Source: Chytridium lagenaria
Lineage: Eukaryota; Chytridiomycota; Chytridiomycetes; Chytridiales; Chytridiaceae
DNA: 64,000 bases
NCBI GenBank assembly: GCA_025449115.1
Contig: JAHLKC010000003.1
Span: forward strand, 62,001 to 126,000
Reading direction: 5' to 3'
Positions 42,801 through 54,543 of the stretch are shown here, piece after piece; position 1 is the first letter of the stretch; every line of letters starts with the position of its first letter. The position numbers and the translations under genes are program-made. Below the pieces are notes generated by a model. It was given only the letters and a program-made list of their open reading frames with translations. It ran no database searches and had not been told where the DNA came from.

Positions 42801-45626
42801 TTACCTTCATCTGACGTGCTTCTCCACTTCGTTTTTCCAGGCCAAGAAATCAGAGGCAATCCCAATGCCCTTAAAGTTTCCGACGGTGCATACAAATCAG
42901 ACGCCTTGTACCTTGCTACCTGCGACAAATGTTCCGGGCTACCGTCGTCTTCTTTCGGAAAAATCGGGTAAGCTTCAATCGCCCATTCTCAATATCTGTC
43001 AACTTATCATGAACTGAAGCCAGGTATTTGACCTAAGAACGCATCAGAATTATGATGATATTGACCACGAACCAGTTGAACGTGGTCAGAATCCCATTTT
43101 AAAGTTTGTAAACGGGCAAAGATAAGTTGTAAGTCAACATGATCACGGACTCCAAGAGACTTCAAAAATGCATCGGAAAAATGCTTGGGATTCTCGAATG
43201 CAACCATGGGCAAATCATCGAAAAGGGTGACGGTTTTAAGATAAGAATCGACTGGGCGGCAAAGCCCCCTGGATGTGACAATACAATTAACTTCTCTAAG
43301 CTTAGCCGTTATCTGTTCCTTAGATTGATTCGATATGGAGCCATATTGACGACTAATGGTTGCCATCATTTGTTCTACAAACACTGGGCTCTGTACGAAA
43401 TCCGCATGGGTTACAATAAAGTTTACCCATTCGACAAGGGAAAGTTCGGATAAAAAGCTAACAAGATTTGAGTTAAGACCACTACTTAATTCATAGCAAA
43501 TACCTGAAGGCGTGTGTAAGCTCTGACTTCGAAAAATTCTTGCTGATTGCTATGGGGAAACAAGACTTAGGAATCGGAACATTCGAGGAATGATTTGAGG
43601 ATTCACAAAATGCTTCAAATCTGCAAGCTTTCGTGGAGCTGCGGCCGTGTCCAGCGGATCAATTAATAGCAGTAGCTGATATAACTTTCCAATTTCAGCG
43701 TTGGATACGGCGAAGCTTTTCTTAAACTCAAGCCACCACTTAATTAGAGCAATAACTTCGCTCACATCTAGCAAGCGTTTTGAAAGCTCGAAAAGCACAT
43801 CTTCAAGACTAAACTTTTTAAGCAAATCCGATGCTTCAAGATCCCGGAAAAGTTCTTCGCACGCTTTCATGGTGTCGGTCGTTAGAGTTGGTACCTCCTT
43901 GATAAAGCGACGGCAGATAAATCAGCAATCTGACAGAAGTGCAGGGTAAAATTCCTTTCGTTGACACTACTGACATCGGGAACTTTCCTCCCTTGAAAAA
44001 GTAAGACTTGTGGATTCGTCCGACTAAAGTGGCTGGAGTTGAAGTTCTGAATGAAAAAGACGACAAAGCGTGTGTTGCCTTCTTTACCAGCACCCTTCAC
44101 TTTCGGCGTCTAAAGATAATCTCTTGTACAAGTTGCCGATGGATGACATTTCATCTCAAAGACAACTCGAAAAGTATTCCTCCGATCGAAAGAATATCCT
44201 GATTCCAAATTGTAAGGGTTCGATCAACAAAGTCAATTGACTCTCTCTCTACTGTTGGAATAAGGTGCGCGCGAGTTGGAATGAGCCACCAGTAGTTTGA
44301 TGTGTGGGAAATCCAATGAAAATGCGGCCTTGCTCCTTTGGTGAAATTTATCAGTTCACTGAATATCTGACTCCGGCTAAGAGAGCCACTTGAGCTCTCG
44401 TATTCATCATGATTGGAGAATACGATGAGACATCCGTCGTGGCTGGTGTCTCTTCTTTTGGTACGCTCCATCTCCTGCTTATATGAGAGTCAAGTTTGAC
44501 CGAACACGTTCCAGAAGTGTTCGGAGAAATACCGATTCGTTCGAAGATGTTCCCAGTTTTCCCTTGCTTTTATCATAGTCGATCAGAGCATGAACATCTA
44601 GTTGGTTCTTGAGACTGATATTGATTTGAGTTCAAATATTCTGTTTGGGGAGACGAGATTGTATAAACTTTTTGAAAAAACAAGTGGGCGGGATTCGCCT
44701 ATTTTTTTCTCCAAACAAAGCACTCTGTCGTCATCAATGAAAACCTTCATTATAAGTCAGAATAAATGAAGACTAATGCGAGTGACCCTTATACCTCGAC
44801 CTTTCGTAAAGATTTCGTAAAAGTAAGAGATGACGCAAGAAAACGACCGAAATCCACAACATTTGGCGCTTCTATAGGTTCACGAAGACAAGAAAAAACG
44901 ACGTCCAAGGTGAAGAATCTTTTTCTTCGACTTTTCTTTCTTGGTAAATAACTGGTCACCTTTCTAGATTAGTAACCGAAAAAAAAAAGCGAAAGTATAC
45001 CTCCCAGAAGAATGCTAAGCATTCGTTTCCACTTATACAAACGCTCCTCACAAATAGAGAAGAGAGAATAAAATCCAACACCAAAGAATCCAATCTGAAT
45101 GAGTTAAGAAAAAGCTAATGTGTAAAAGAAGTATAAAACCTTTTGTTCATCTGGGTTACCTTCCGCAATTTTCCTCAACCTGCACACGTTTCAGCACATC
45201 TCTATGGAAATAGTTGATATCAATTACCTATTCCAGTCGTCACCGGAGAAAGGTCTTCCATTGTTTTTGTAAGTCACCGCAACAACTGTCGGGTTCGTTC
45301 TCTTATAGAACAAGTCCAGAAAAGAAGAGGTCGGCTTTATGAGTTGCTCGCCGGTTTTAAAGTGAATTTGAGCCTCTGTTGCACCTGCGTTGACGTTAGG
45401 ATGGTTGTAAGCCCGCAAGCCTTGTACCTGCATCATTTGAATTCTGTAATAGCTGTTGCACGTCAGCATAAGCACGACTCAAAAACCCATACCTCTCTAA
45501 AAATGGTATTTTCGGCAGAGTATCTCGCAAGGATCTTGTCGATAAGATGTCGCTGGTTGACCTCGACCCTCTCCTCAACGCCCTGGTCTCTCAGGATGGA
45601 GTCCTTCAACTCGCTAGACTCGTCAT
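39812..45626 (-). CDS. DUF3684 protein with Hsp90-like (Bergerat) ATPase domain
   Basis: Large fungal protein of unknown role with a sacsin/Hsp90-type ATPase at the N-terminus. From about 45626: ELKDSILRDQGVEERVEVNQ then RHLIDKILARYSAENT, the ATP-binding Asn/Asp motif LLQNSNDAG..TEAQIHFKTG, VVAVTYKNNGRPFSGDDW, RLRKIAEGNPDEQK and IGFFGVGFYSLFSICEE. Middle exons contain IPTVERESIDFVDRTLTIWN, KGGKFPMSVVSTKG, FLKSLGVRDHVDLQLIFARL, YLSGRQQGKLLYFKKNDVML-like and SNAFLRACGVKDEPSIAEV. The C-terminal part has VNIYFDKAGKTVAFNRGRTL, AETYYFWFMTLCHEL, HNFVSEHNSDHEYYFSSFAE and ends NYLKDLHLEMKKRGLA at 39812. About fifteen introns. The initiating Met is separated from the frame by one base. Repeated DAFLxxxGVxD phrases suggest a duplicated module. 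Confidence 0.83.
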
Positions 45627-45728
45627 ATCAATATACAGTATTGTCACACGATCACGGCATGCAAAAGTAGTTCTTAGGAACCACCACAACAATATCATTT
45701 GGCCGCATTTCTCTACAGAAGTTCGATG

Positions 45729-46634
45729 TTATTCCATGGGCTTAAGAACTCTGCGAGTTACGCGTCCAAAAAAGCGTTTGACACTATCTTTTATTTTCAC
45801 TTGTGCTTTCAACGTTGTGTCAATGAGATCATCCAAAATCGGATCCGCCTCCTTGATGTCAACGAGCTTGGATTTAAAAACTTGCTCAAAAGATAGTATT
45901 AGGCTCTGAATGGCGTTGTCTACGAATACTCGTCGACCTATCTCTTTTGTAAGAGACGTAACCTCCTTATCTGGAATTCCACATGGTACAATGTGCTTAA
46001 ACCAATTCAAATCAGTATCGCAATTTAGCGCTAACCCATGCAACGTTATGTATCTGGATATATGCACACCTTAATCAGTTTATTAAGAAATAAGATGACA
46101 TCACACCGATGGCCGCGATCTTTTTGTCGTTGACCCAAACGCCCGTATGCTCTGAGGTCTTGGGGTTCAGATTATATCCCTCACATACCCGTATAATAGA
46201 CTTCTCTATCATGCTGACGTACTCCCTCGCGCCCAGCTATCATATTTGATTTAGTACAGCAAACAGTCGCCTTCCTGACCTTGCGATCTTTGAGATTTAG
46301 GATTGGATAGGCCACAAGCTGCCCAGGTCCATGAAATGTTATCTGTCCTCCTCGCATTACCTTATTATTGCTTAATGAGTATTCTTAACTCATTTCCATT
46401 TTTACCTCATCAAAGTCTGCACCCGTAAGTCTTTTAAGTCGCTCTCCTTCCTCCACTGTCTGCCCTCTCAGTCGGCGGCCTGCTGTGAATACCGGCGCAT
46501 GCTCCAGAAGAAGAATGACATCTGGTATCATGGTCCCCTTCTGCTGCTTCAATCTCCACCAGTTTATGCTGAAGTCGTTTTGCATGGCTGTACTTCGTCA
46601 GGCCGTAAAGTCGTTTTACAATGATGTCTGTCAT
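45729..46634 (-). CDS. LIP2: Lipoyl(octanoyl) transferase (LipB type), mitochondrial
   Basis: Transfers octanoyl from acyl carrier protein to lipoyl-domain lysines, the first step of lipoic-acid synthesis in mitochondria. Met 46634: [20 protein letters not shown] then (one shift) [27 protein letters not shown] with [20 protein letters not shown]. After an intron: [20 protein letters not shown] then NLKDRK, the LipB core with the conserved RGG..T.HGPGQL.YPI. Then [60 protein letters not shown] and VPCGI with the catalytic Cys. Introns are near 46395-46403, 46238-46280 and 46063-46106. The C-terminus is extended ([16 protein letters not shown]). Head-to-head with the gene at 46688, only 53 bp between starts. 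Confidence 0.9.
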
Positions 46635-46687
46635 CTAGCTCTGGTTCCCCAGTTGGTTCCACCAAATTCACATTGTTGAGAATTGTC

Positions 46688-48434
46688 ATGACTATCGCGA
46701 AGCCTTGGATCCCAAGGAGCATCAAGCCTGGGACGTGAGTACCTTAAGCTCTTATTAAAGGAAGTGCTGATTCCCTTTAAACTAGCCTTGTCTATACGGA
46801 CATGAGGACAGTCTCTGACCCACAGCAGGAATGGGCTGTCAGGTCAAATGCTACTGGCCATCAGAATAAGTTGGACACTAGCTTGGATTTCCCTAGAGTA
46901 CGGCGGGCGAAGTCAAGGATCAGAGAGATCGAAGGAAAATCAGACGTGAGCATGGTTAGATGAGGAAAAAACAAGATTTGTTAATTTACACGATTACAAA
47001 GGAAACCGAGTTTAAAGGGCTCCGAGAGGACCAAAAGGAGTGCCATCCTATACCTCATCGACCGAAATATGAAAGTACGAGAAGCAGTGTCAAAACCAGC
47101 GCCAAACTCGTCTGAGCCAACGAAATCGGTAATCCGCGGAGCATCGGCTGATTTTGAAGATTCCAACTTTTCGAGGGAAAAGCGGCGAGTTCCATATTCA
47201 CAGTCAATGGAGTCCCGACGAGGGCGAGAAGGAAGCAGAAAAGAGAAAACAAAAGCTCGCCGAAGATCTATTAGGCTCCAAAAAAGCCTCGATTTCCAAA
47301 GAACCTCTTTTGCAAAAATCGAGGAAAGACAAGTCGTTCTGCCTAGCCTCAAGGAAAAGTATTCGCATATGATTGATCAAAGGAAAAAACGACGAGAGAA
47401 AGATAGTTCCACGAGGCTTGAAGAGCATATGGGATTCCAAGAGATGAAAAGAGGTAATCTGCGATTAAGTCGGTCGCATTAATACTTTCAAGTTACAAAC
47501 TCGCTTCATACATGGGTGACCGACGTTCTCGACAGCCCTGTTGTTCTTAATGCGCCATTGCCAGTGAGCGACAGCGGAGGATATGATGCAGAAAACACAC
47601 TAAGGCCGATATCCCAAGAATGTCTCTTTCTCATCCCCAAAATCCCATGGCTGCACAGAACCACTCCGCACTAGGGCTTTAATGTGACAACTAATCTGAG
47701 GACGGTGACTTTGGCATTCTACTCAACGCGTGGAAGCCATCCATTCTGGAGACAAAACCTCCAATTCGCCTACATGTCGTCCAAGAGTTAAACCCCCCTA
47801 TTCATTGGTTCACAGTCTTCAGGAGAACTTGGGAGCTGAAGTAGATAGTCCTATTTTAGATAGAACCACGTATAGAGCGAAAAAAATCCCCCATGGTTAG
47901 TCAACGGTTCTTTAATCTATCTTAAATCCCTTTGAAGCCACGCCAGAAATAAATCGATCGGAGGTAAAGGACCGGTAGGGCTTACATTAAAGGTGTAGAA
48001 TCTAATATTGCAGTATGGAGCATGGTATGTCAGCCCTTCAAAGTGGAACAAGCTCATGCTCGAAAGCTCTAAAGCAAAGATCAAGGTGAGTTTATCACAA
48101 CAGAGTATATCTCACAATAAAAAGGGCCGTAGCGGAACAAGATCGTCATTTTGGTGGCCTCGTCCAAAGAAAGTTGGATGAAATCATGGCACAGAGAGCG
48201 AAAGACGATCTATCATTACAGCTCGCGACAGCACCGCTTAACCCCAATACACCCGGAAACGTTTTCTCAGTGAGCCTTCTGGGACAGCTGCGAAGAGCAA
48301 GGAGGATGCATCCCTTCCACACACACAAGCACACACTCCTGGATCCGCCATTCCCACTAGCGCAACAGCGGGGCATTATTCTTCCAGTATTCCAGGGACC
48401 GCCGCCTTTGGAAGTGTCCCAGGTACAGCCATAG
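46688..48434 (+). CDS. Basic, low-complexity protein of unknown function
   Basis: Not recognised. MTIAKPWIPRSIKPGT opens at 46688; intron about 46735-46785; then TDMRTVSDPQQEWAVRSNAT and FPRVRRAKSRIREIEGKSDV; intron about 46948-46997; then SERTKRSAILYLIDRNMKVR then EAVSKPAPNSSEPTKSVI. A Lys/Arg/Glu-rich helical region follows (DEGEKEAEKRKQKLAEDLLG then SKKASISKEPLLQKSRKD in one frame). Downstream frames include VTNSLHTWVTDVLDSPVV near 47500 and, after an intron at about 48085-48125, HFGGLVQRKLDEIMAQRAKD then DLSLQLATAPLNPNTPGN. The Ser/Thr/Gly tail (TPGSAIPTSATAGHYSSSIP) is in another frame. Whether 46688 and 48434 belong to one gene is uncertain. Composition suggests a nuclear or chromatin-associated protein; this is inference only. 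Confidence 0.4.
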
Positions 48435-48511
48435 CTGATATCCAACACTTCACCGCGTTCTCAATCGTCTGGAGCTCCTCAATAAAAAACCAAATAAAAT
48501 TTCATACTGCT

Positions 48512-50303
48512 ATGTCCAGTCTCAGTCAAGACGACTTCAGAAAGCTCCTTGCCACTCCTAGACCCGTAAGCGCAGCACAAACTAAGAAAGCGAAAGAGAA
48601 GACCAAGCCGGTTCCTGCAACTCCAAAAGAGGCCAGCGACGATGCGGTCTTAGCGAAGCCTGATCTTCCAAAGAAAAAGAAGAAAGAGTGGGCAATTTTG
48701 ACTTTTGCAGCTATCTGATGTCTAAAGATGGAAGAAACCAGATGCAGAGGATCCCGGAGTTGTGTTCAGAGATCGAGCAAAGGAGCGAAGAGAAGGATAC
48801 AATCCGGATTATGAGGAGACCGAGAAGATTTTGCAGACGTTAAAGTCAGCGTAAGTTGACGGGATTGCTACTGTAACCTGAACAAGTTATAGAGCTTCAC
48901 TCGAGGATGATACAAATCTCTCATATGAGCAAAGCAAATATCTTGGAGGTGATGTGAGCCATACGCACATGGTGAAGGGTTTGGATTTTGCTTTGCTCAG
49001 CAAAATGAAGAACGAGCTGGAATTAAGGATGCCGAAAAGAAAAGGTAAACACTTTAAGATGCTGTATGCTAACGAGTTTACGTATAGTGAGATTGATGCT
49101 TTGAATTATTTGGAAGGTCTTCATGGTGACGATGATCGTCCCAAGTTTCAAAGTGCTATGGCAGAGAATATCTTTGATATTGTGGTGAACAGATCAACAC
49201 ATCGCCACCCGAAAAAAAATAGATACCTTTATTCATGGCCGCTCTGCCTTTGTTTTTGATATACATAGTTCAGCTGATGACATCCCAACATTGCTTTTTC
49301 GAAGTAAGGCTGAAATGAAGGAAGAAGTAAGAATGATTCCAATAATTTTATTAATATTTACAGAAAAGAATGAGCGAAGATGATGAGATTATTATACTGA
49401 AGCTCATCAAACTTATGGAGAATCGAAGGTCGGGTCATAATTTGAAGGATACAGAGAAGAAAGGGCCGGCTAAAGTTGGTGGTGTTTCTAGAGCGCCGGT
49501 AAAGCTTGCCCCAGTTTCAATCGTGGAAGACGATGGTGACGAGTGAGTTGTTTTATCTTGTACCTCTGCTTTAATTCCATTATTTTACTTATTTGATTTT
49601 TCGCTATAGCATTTTCGCGGATGCAGGAGCCGATTACAAACTTGAAGTCAATGAGAAACATAAGGGAGTATCATTAGGCGCATCGGACGACCTGTCTGAA
49701 TCAGAATCCGAAGGAATTTTGAATTCTGAGAAACAAGACGCCAACATGTTCGACCCTGTGGAGGCTGATGAAGGCGATGATGGTGAACTACAAGCTTTGA
49801 ACGTAAAAGAATTATTGGCATCAAGCACCAGCATGTTTGATTTGATAAGTCACGGCATGCCTGGTGACGAGGTCATGGATAGCGAAATGGAGCCGAAAAC
49901 CGCGCTCACCAGAATCAAGAATCGCCAAAATTACTATGGTGAGGATTTGGATATGAGCATGGACGTTGAATACGAGGATGAAGAATTTGATTTTGATGAA
50001 CAACGGGAACGGAGACGATTGAAGGATACTATTAAGGAGAACCGGAGTTCTCTTCAGCATTACGCGCAAGAAGATCCAACCCAGAAGAGCGGAAAGAAGA
50101 AGGACGCGACCTTGCCACCGAAAGAAACCGTCAAAAAGCCTAAGGAGAGGCTTAAGGAGCCTGCCAAGGAAAAGGCAAGACTCAACAGAGAGCTTGAGCA
50201 GATTGATAAGGTCATGACGGAGAAGTACGGGAAATCTTTGCTGAAGAAAAAACGTCCTCCGCCAGACGGTGATGGAGGGCCTTCGAAAAAGCAGGCGATT
50301 TAA
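48512..50303 (+). CDS. RED/IK-family spliceosomal B-complex protein
   Basis: Homologue of human RED (IK) and worm SMU-2, which pairs with SMU1 in spliceosome activation. MSSLSQDDFRKLLATPRPVS at 48512, then a Lys-rich linker, intron about 48683-48733, and the RED N-domain: FRDRAKERREGYNPDYEETE, intron about 48853-48893, LSYEQSKYLGGDVSHTHMVK then GLDFALLSKMKNEL. Next RHPKKNRYLFIHGRSAFVFD, intron near 49328-49365, DDEIIILKLIKLMENRR and EDDGDEIFADAGADYKL (intron 49541-49608). The C-terminal RED domain shows NMFDPVEADEGDDGELQAL, KNRQNYYGEDLDMSMDVEY and LNRELEQIDKVMTEKYGKS, ending KKKRPPPDGDGGPSKKQAI. RE/RD/ER dipeptide repeats typical of metazoan RED are short here. One or two base shifts near 48735 and 49215. 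Confidence 0.88.
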
Positions 50304-50342
50304 ATCATACAACTTGTATGTGTGTGTGTATATATATTTGAT

Positions 50343-52394
50343 TCAGGATTCGTGTTCGATGGGCATTTGGAAGTTGCATTCTTCTAGGGGAATTAAGTGC
50401 GCCTTGCGTACCCTCTTATACCCAAAATAGAGGCCGAGGAATAAAGGAATACCAACTTGATACAGTTTTAGAAAATACATATATTTTTTAAAAAAAAGAA
50501 AAATACCTGCGAAGCTGCTGAGACCCATTGCTGATCTCTCTCGTACCGCGACGACCAACTAGATCCGTCAGACGAAAAACTACATGATACACTCACTTGT
50601 CCAATCATAATTAGTAAGCCAATACATATCGCAGCCATATCTCCGACGCGACCAAGGGGAGATTTGTATGGCAAATCGTCTAGATGCTTTCCTTGAGCAG
50701 CATGTGCAGCGCGAAAACGAATATGGATCACACTGATTGACATCCACGTTAACAGTCCAGACACGCCTGTCAAAGACAGCAGCCATGCGAAAACTGAACC
50801 CTCTACACAAAGCCCGTTTAAATATGCATAAAGAGAGGCTCCAAACCTCCAATGACGAGTCCCAAGAATGTGGCTGTGGAAACAAGTGTTGTGACGGCAA
50901 CACTTCGAAGAGGCACTCCATGCTCGTTAATAACCCCAAGCCACTCCGGTGCTCTTCCAGTCATTGCAAGTGATGCAAGGGTGCGACTTGCGGCATACAT
51001 TGCTGAATTCGCAGCACTCACGACCGCCGTAAGAATGACAAAATTCATTATATGCGCTGCAGAGGTGAGACCTGCGCGAACAAAGACGAGAGTAAATGTC
51101 GCGAGGCCGATGTCGTCCGAATCAGCGCCAAGGAGCAATGCAGGGTCGTTGTTTGGAATGACTGAGGATAAGGAGTAAGTAACTGTAAAAAGGGTATTAA
51201 ATTACGTAATCCGATGGTGCCGATAGTAAGTACATAAAATAATCTAGAAAAGAGTCAGATGTCATTGTTAAAAACTGATATTACAGTATACGTAGAAACG
51301 TGTTGTTAATGGCTCTAAAAATTAGTCAGACTCAACTGTGAAATCATCAAATTACTTTGGAACATTTTTTTGTGGCTCCTCGACCTCTCCAGCACTAATC
51401 CCAACAAGTTCTATCATTTGTCAATATCACTAAACACACGTAGGAAGGCACCAACCTGTTCCGCCAAAACTAAAAAACGCGATGGTGATAACAGATAGCA
51501 TGCCAGACATCCCATTTTTGAAGGGTGCGCCTTCCATATTCCAATAGCGAAAGCCAATATATTCGCGTTTATCCGGGAATCCGAATATATCGGTATATAG
51601 GCCAATGACAATAAATACAATAATCGCAATGACCTTAACTAAAGATAGCCAAAACTCAATTTCCCCATATCTTGTAAACAAGGATAGTCAGAATGTGTAT
51701 TATGACAGCATTCGAAATTAAAACTCACCTTTGAACACCTCGTGTATTGATGAACAACAGCATTAATAACAACGATAGGGACCAGATCCAGCCTGGGATA
51801 TTGGGAAACCAGTAAGACATGATAATGCCTGTCGCAGAAAGCTCGGCAGCTTTACAAAAAAAAATAATAAAAATAAAATCACGTCAGACATATCCAGTCA
51901 AAACCCGATAATGGCTTACGTAGCGAGATGGCCCATTGAAACCAGTAGTTCCAACCCAGTGTCCATGATAATGCTTTGGTTCAGTCCTTCTTTCAGTAAA
52001 AGTGTTCTCAGGATGTTGGAAAATGCTTACTCACCAGGATCAAAGAACCGTCCTGCCTAATTGAAATGTCAGAGAAGTCACTGAGATTCAATATGCTTAC
52101 AAACTCATGAAACGATCCGGACACAGGTAGGAGTGTTGACATTTCCCCAAGAGATGTTAATACTGCAAACACCATCACTGCAACAATGCCGTAAGCCATC
52201 AAGGCACCACCAGGACCAGCCATAGCGATTGTCAACCCCGATGCCACAAAGATGCCTGTCCCAATAGTTCCTCCCACACTCATCATGATGATATGTCTAG
52301 GCTTCAAGCTTCTTCTCAGTGATCCAGACTCACGGGATAGCAGCGGTCGTTCCTCGTCGTCCTCAATGACGGCTCCAGTGATAGCAGTGGCCAT
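50343..52394 (-). CDS. Amino-acid permease (fungal YAT/APC type)
   Basis: Plasma-membrane proton-coupled amino-acid importer with about twelve helices. Met 52394: MATAITGAVIEDDEERPLLS, then the family signature LKPRHIIMMSVGGTIGTGIF then VASGLTIAMAGPGGALMAYG and SLGEMSTLLPVSGSFHEF. Downstream: DPALSWTLGWNYWFQWAISL, IPGWIWSLLLLMLLFINTRG, EIEFWLSLVKVIAIIVFIVI, GFRYWNMEGAPFKNGMSGML, VITIAFFSFGGTELVGI, FVRAGLTSAAHIMNFVILTA, SAANSAMYAASRTLASLAMT and GLLTWMSISVIHIRFR. It ends MPIEHES at 50343. Around eight short introns. The GTIGTGIF and FGGTELVGI motifs place it among basic/general amino-acid permeases; substrate cannot be assigned. An in-frame extension upstream to 52547 exists, so the start is not certain. 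Divergent from the gene at 52479. Confidence 0.9.
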
Positions 52395-52478
52395 GTCTGT
52401 CGTCTTGTCCAACTTTTGGGCCTCCTCAAAACGATCTGGTGCAACGCTGTCTGAAAAAAAGGAAGTGACTCGGCCAAT

Positions 52479-53485
52479 ATGGGAGCAAGAGCCATCAAGA
52501 GGTTCCTGAAGAACAATCCATTCGCCGCTGCTGCAGACGCAGGCCAAGAAGCAACTTTCTGGTCAAACGATGCCAAGGCAAAAAGGGGTGGAGGAGGACG
52601 GCCTCCCTGGGTTTACGCTGTCTCACTCTTCCCTCCTGCGCCTGCACCACTGCCTTACGTCGTTCCCTCTGAAGTCGGTCACTTTCGCTCCCCGGCCCAA
52701 CAGACTTTATGTCAAAAAGAGAATTAAGCATCCTGAAGAGACAAGAGAGTACTGCAAAATCACATAAGCGGATCAAGTCGGCGGGATTTGAGGGTTCATC
52801 ACTCACTAAGAGCACCTGCTATTAAGTATCCTGAGGATTACTCTGAGGAAGGAATTTTACGGCAACACATCCTTTTGAGCTTTATAGACCAGTGAACGTG
52901 GTGGAGACGGAAGAATCTCTTATGGATGATTCTTCACGGGAATACAATCAATGGAGAAAGGTAAACAAATTGTTATTATCTGGGGCTTACTGAACTGTTT
53001 TAGTGTTGTCCGGAGAACCATGGAATTAATTCAAAAAGATGGCGGATCCCATCCCCTTCACATCGCGTACAACCTTGCGCTTGCTGAATTTTACAAGAAT
53101 CGGGCGGAGAGGAACTTGCATTTGAGCAGGCTGAAGCGGAATTGGAGAGGAAGCGCGCAGAGAGCTTCCAAAAGCAAAAGCTTGCAGGCAGCATTGAAAA
53201 GACCGAAAAGTACGAGCCCAAGGAACCTCGTGATGTCACTTGGTTTAAAAACAGGGAGCAGGACGAGATTACTGGCAATGCTAAGTACATTGATGAAACG
53301 ATTGCAGAGTAAGTCGCGATTCTAAGCACCGTCTTTCTCTTTTAACAATGATTTTATTGCCTAAACTGACCAATTGCCTAAACTGACCAAATGTATTCAA
53401 TAGACGCCAAGAGAGGAGAAGAGTTCAGGAACAGATGGCCCAATACGAGGCCAGGAATTTAAAAGCCAACAATGCTAGCACATAA
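52479..53485 (+). CDS. Small basic protein, possibly mitochondrial; function unknown
   Basis: ATG 52479: MGARAIKRFLKNNPFAAAAD, a basic amphipathic start, then a Gly/Arg/Pro region (KRGGGGRPPWVYAVSLFPPA) and, in another frame, LKSVTFAPRPNRLYVKKRIK. Later segments read APAIKYPEDYSEEGILRQH, FELYRPVNVVETEESLMDDS then SREYNQWRK, intron about 52961-53004, HPLHIAYNLALAEFYKNRAE, AFEQAEAELERKRAESFQKQ, KYEPKEPRDVTWFKNREQDE then ITGNAKYIDETIAE, intron about 53311-53402, and RQERRRVQEQMAQYEARNLK to the stop at 53483. The architecture (basic start, short domain, C-terminal coiled coil, about 240 residues) resembles mitochondrial ribosomal proteins, but I cannot name one. At least three frame changes. Divergent from the permease, 84 bp between starts. 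Confidence 0.5.
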
Positions 53486-54543
53486 TCTTGGCCTCCTGTA
53501 GCTCAGCTACTTGAGACTAAGCCGTCCTAAGGATGATGTGGACTCCGCTGTCACTCTCTACCGGCCCGCTCATCTCACCGACACGAAGGGCCATCCTATA
53601 TTATTGTTGAGTTTCAACGTAGAAAAAAAAGCAGATATCCGGCACTTACGTTGCCTTCTCAAAAGACGCTGTGGAGACAATGTTATTAAACAGACTAGAT
53701 ATGCCGAGGACTTACGCATCATTTTGCCTCTACCAAAGTAACCAAGATCTCCTCCTTGCTTGGCGGAGCTGCAGTCGCTTTCGGTCTTTGCTAAAGCAGC
53801 GAAATCAATCTGTCCGCTTGAGAGCTGTGCAAGGTAGCCTGATTATGTAAAATTAGAATTGTGTTATTAGCGGGCTCGTTTTTTCAACCTTGAATAATCC
53901 CATGTGCTTCCTCCTTTGTCCTTGTAATTGGGTCCTATACCATCCATCAGAATATCATACAGATTTGACTTTCTCCAACCATTCGCCATGAAGCAGGACG
54001 GCGACAGTCTCGATGCTTCACAAGAATATGGGAAGCTCGGACTTCGTCAGGAGCCTCCCTCGGTGCAGCAGAAGCTCCTGCAGGAAGTTCCCAAACGGAT
54101 TCGTTCGTCTCTCTGTTGAAAAAGTATGCCCGGTTCTTGGATTTGGACCTTTTGGGAAAGCGTCAGTTGTAAATGGGACGCATGTTTACAACACCATCGT
54201 TCCTGTTCATGGAGTTAGGTTTCACCCTGCATAGACTAAACAAACCTCCCAGACTTGAGTACCCTTTGAGTGTGTTTAGGAAGCATCACGGCATAACGAG
54301 AGCAACTGGTCAGCACTTCTGAATTCTATGCTTAAACAAACACACCATGACTGCTATAGAGTATGCTCGCAGAATTTCGAACTCAAAAAACAGTTGACTC
54401 GAAAGACACAGAAAACAAATATCGGATCAGCACTAGATAAAAATATATATTTCACGAAAGATGCCATGCTGTCATGCTGCTAGTTACAAATAAATATATG
54501 TTTGGTTGGGTTATCACTAATTGATATACAAATCTTAACTCTT
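53486..54543. other. Intergenic or unrecognised short ORFs
   Basis: Two short plus-strand frames (53511-53741, 76 codons; 53928-54119, 63 codons, continued by 54013-54234 in another frame) have ordinary amino-acid composition but no motif. The second pair could be one small frameshifted gene (DSLDASQEYGKLGLRQEPPS then KRFVRLSVEKVCPVLGFG). Not enough to call. Confidence 0.35.

Noticed and set aside
53488..53560. tRNA-like start (gtagctcagc) followed by a stem-like sequence
   Set aside because: No T-loop consensus, no acceptor stem pairing and no anticodon arm could be built.
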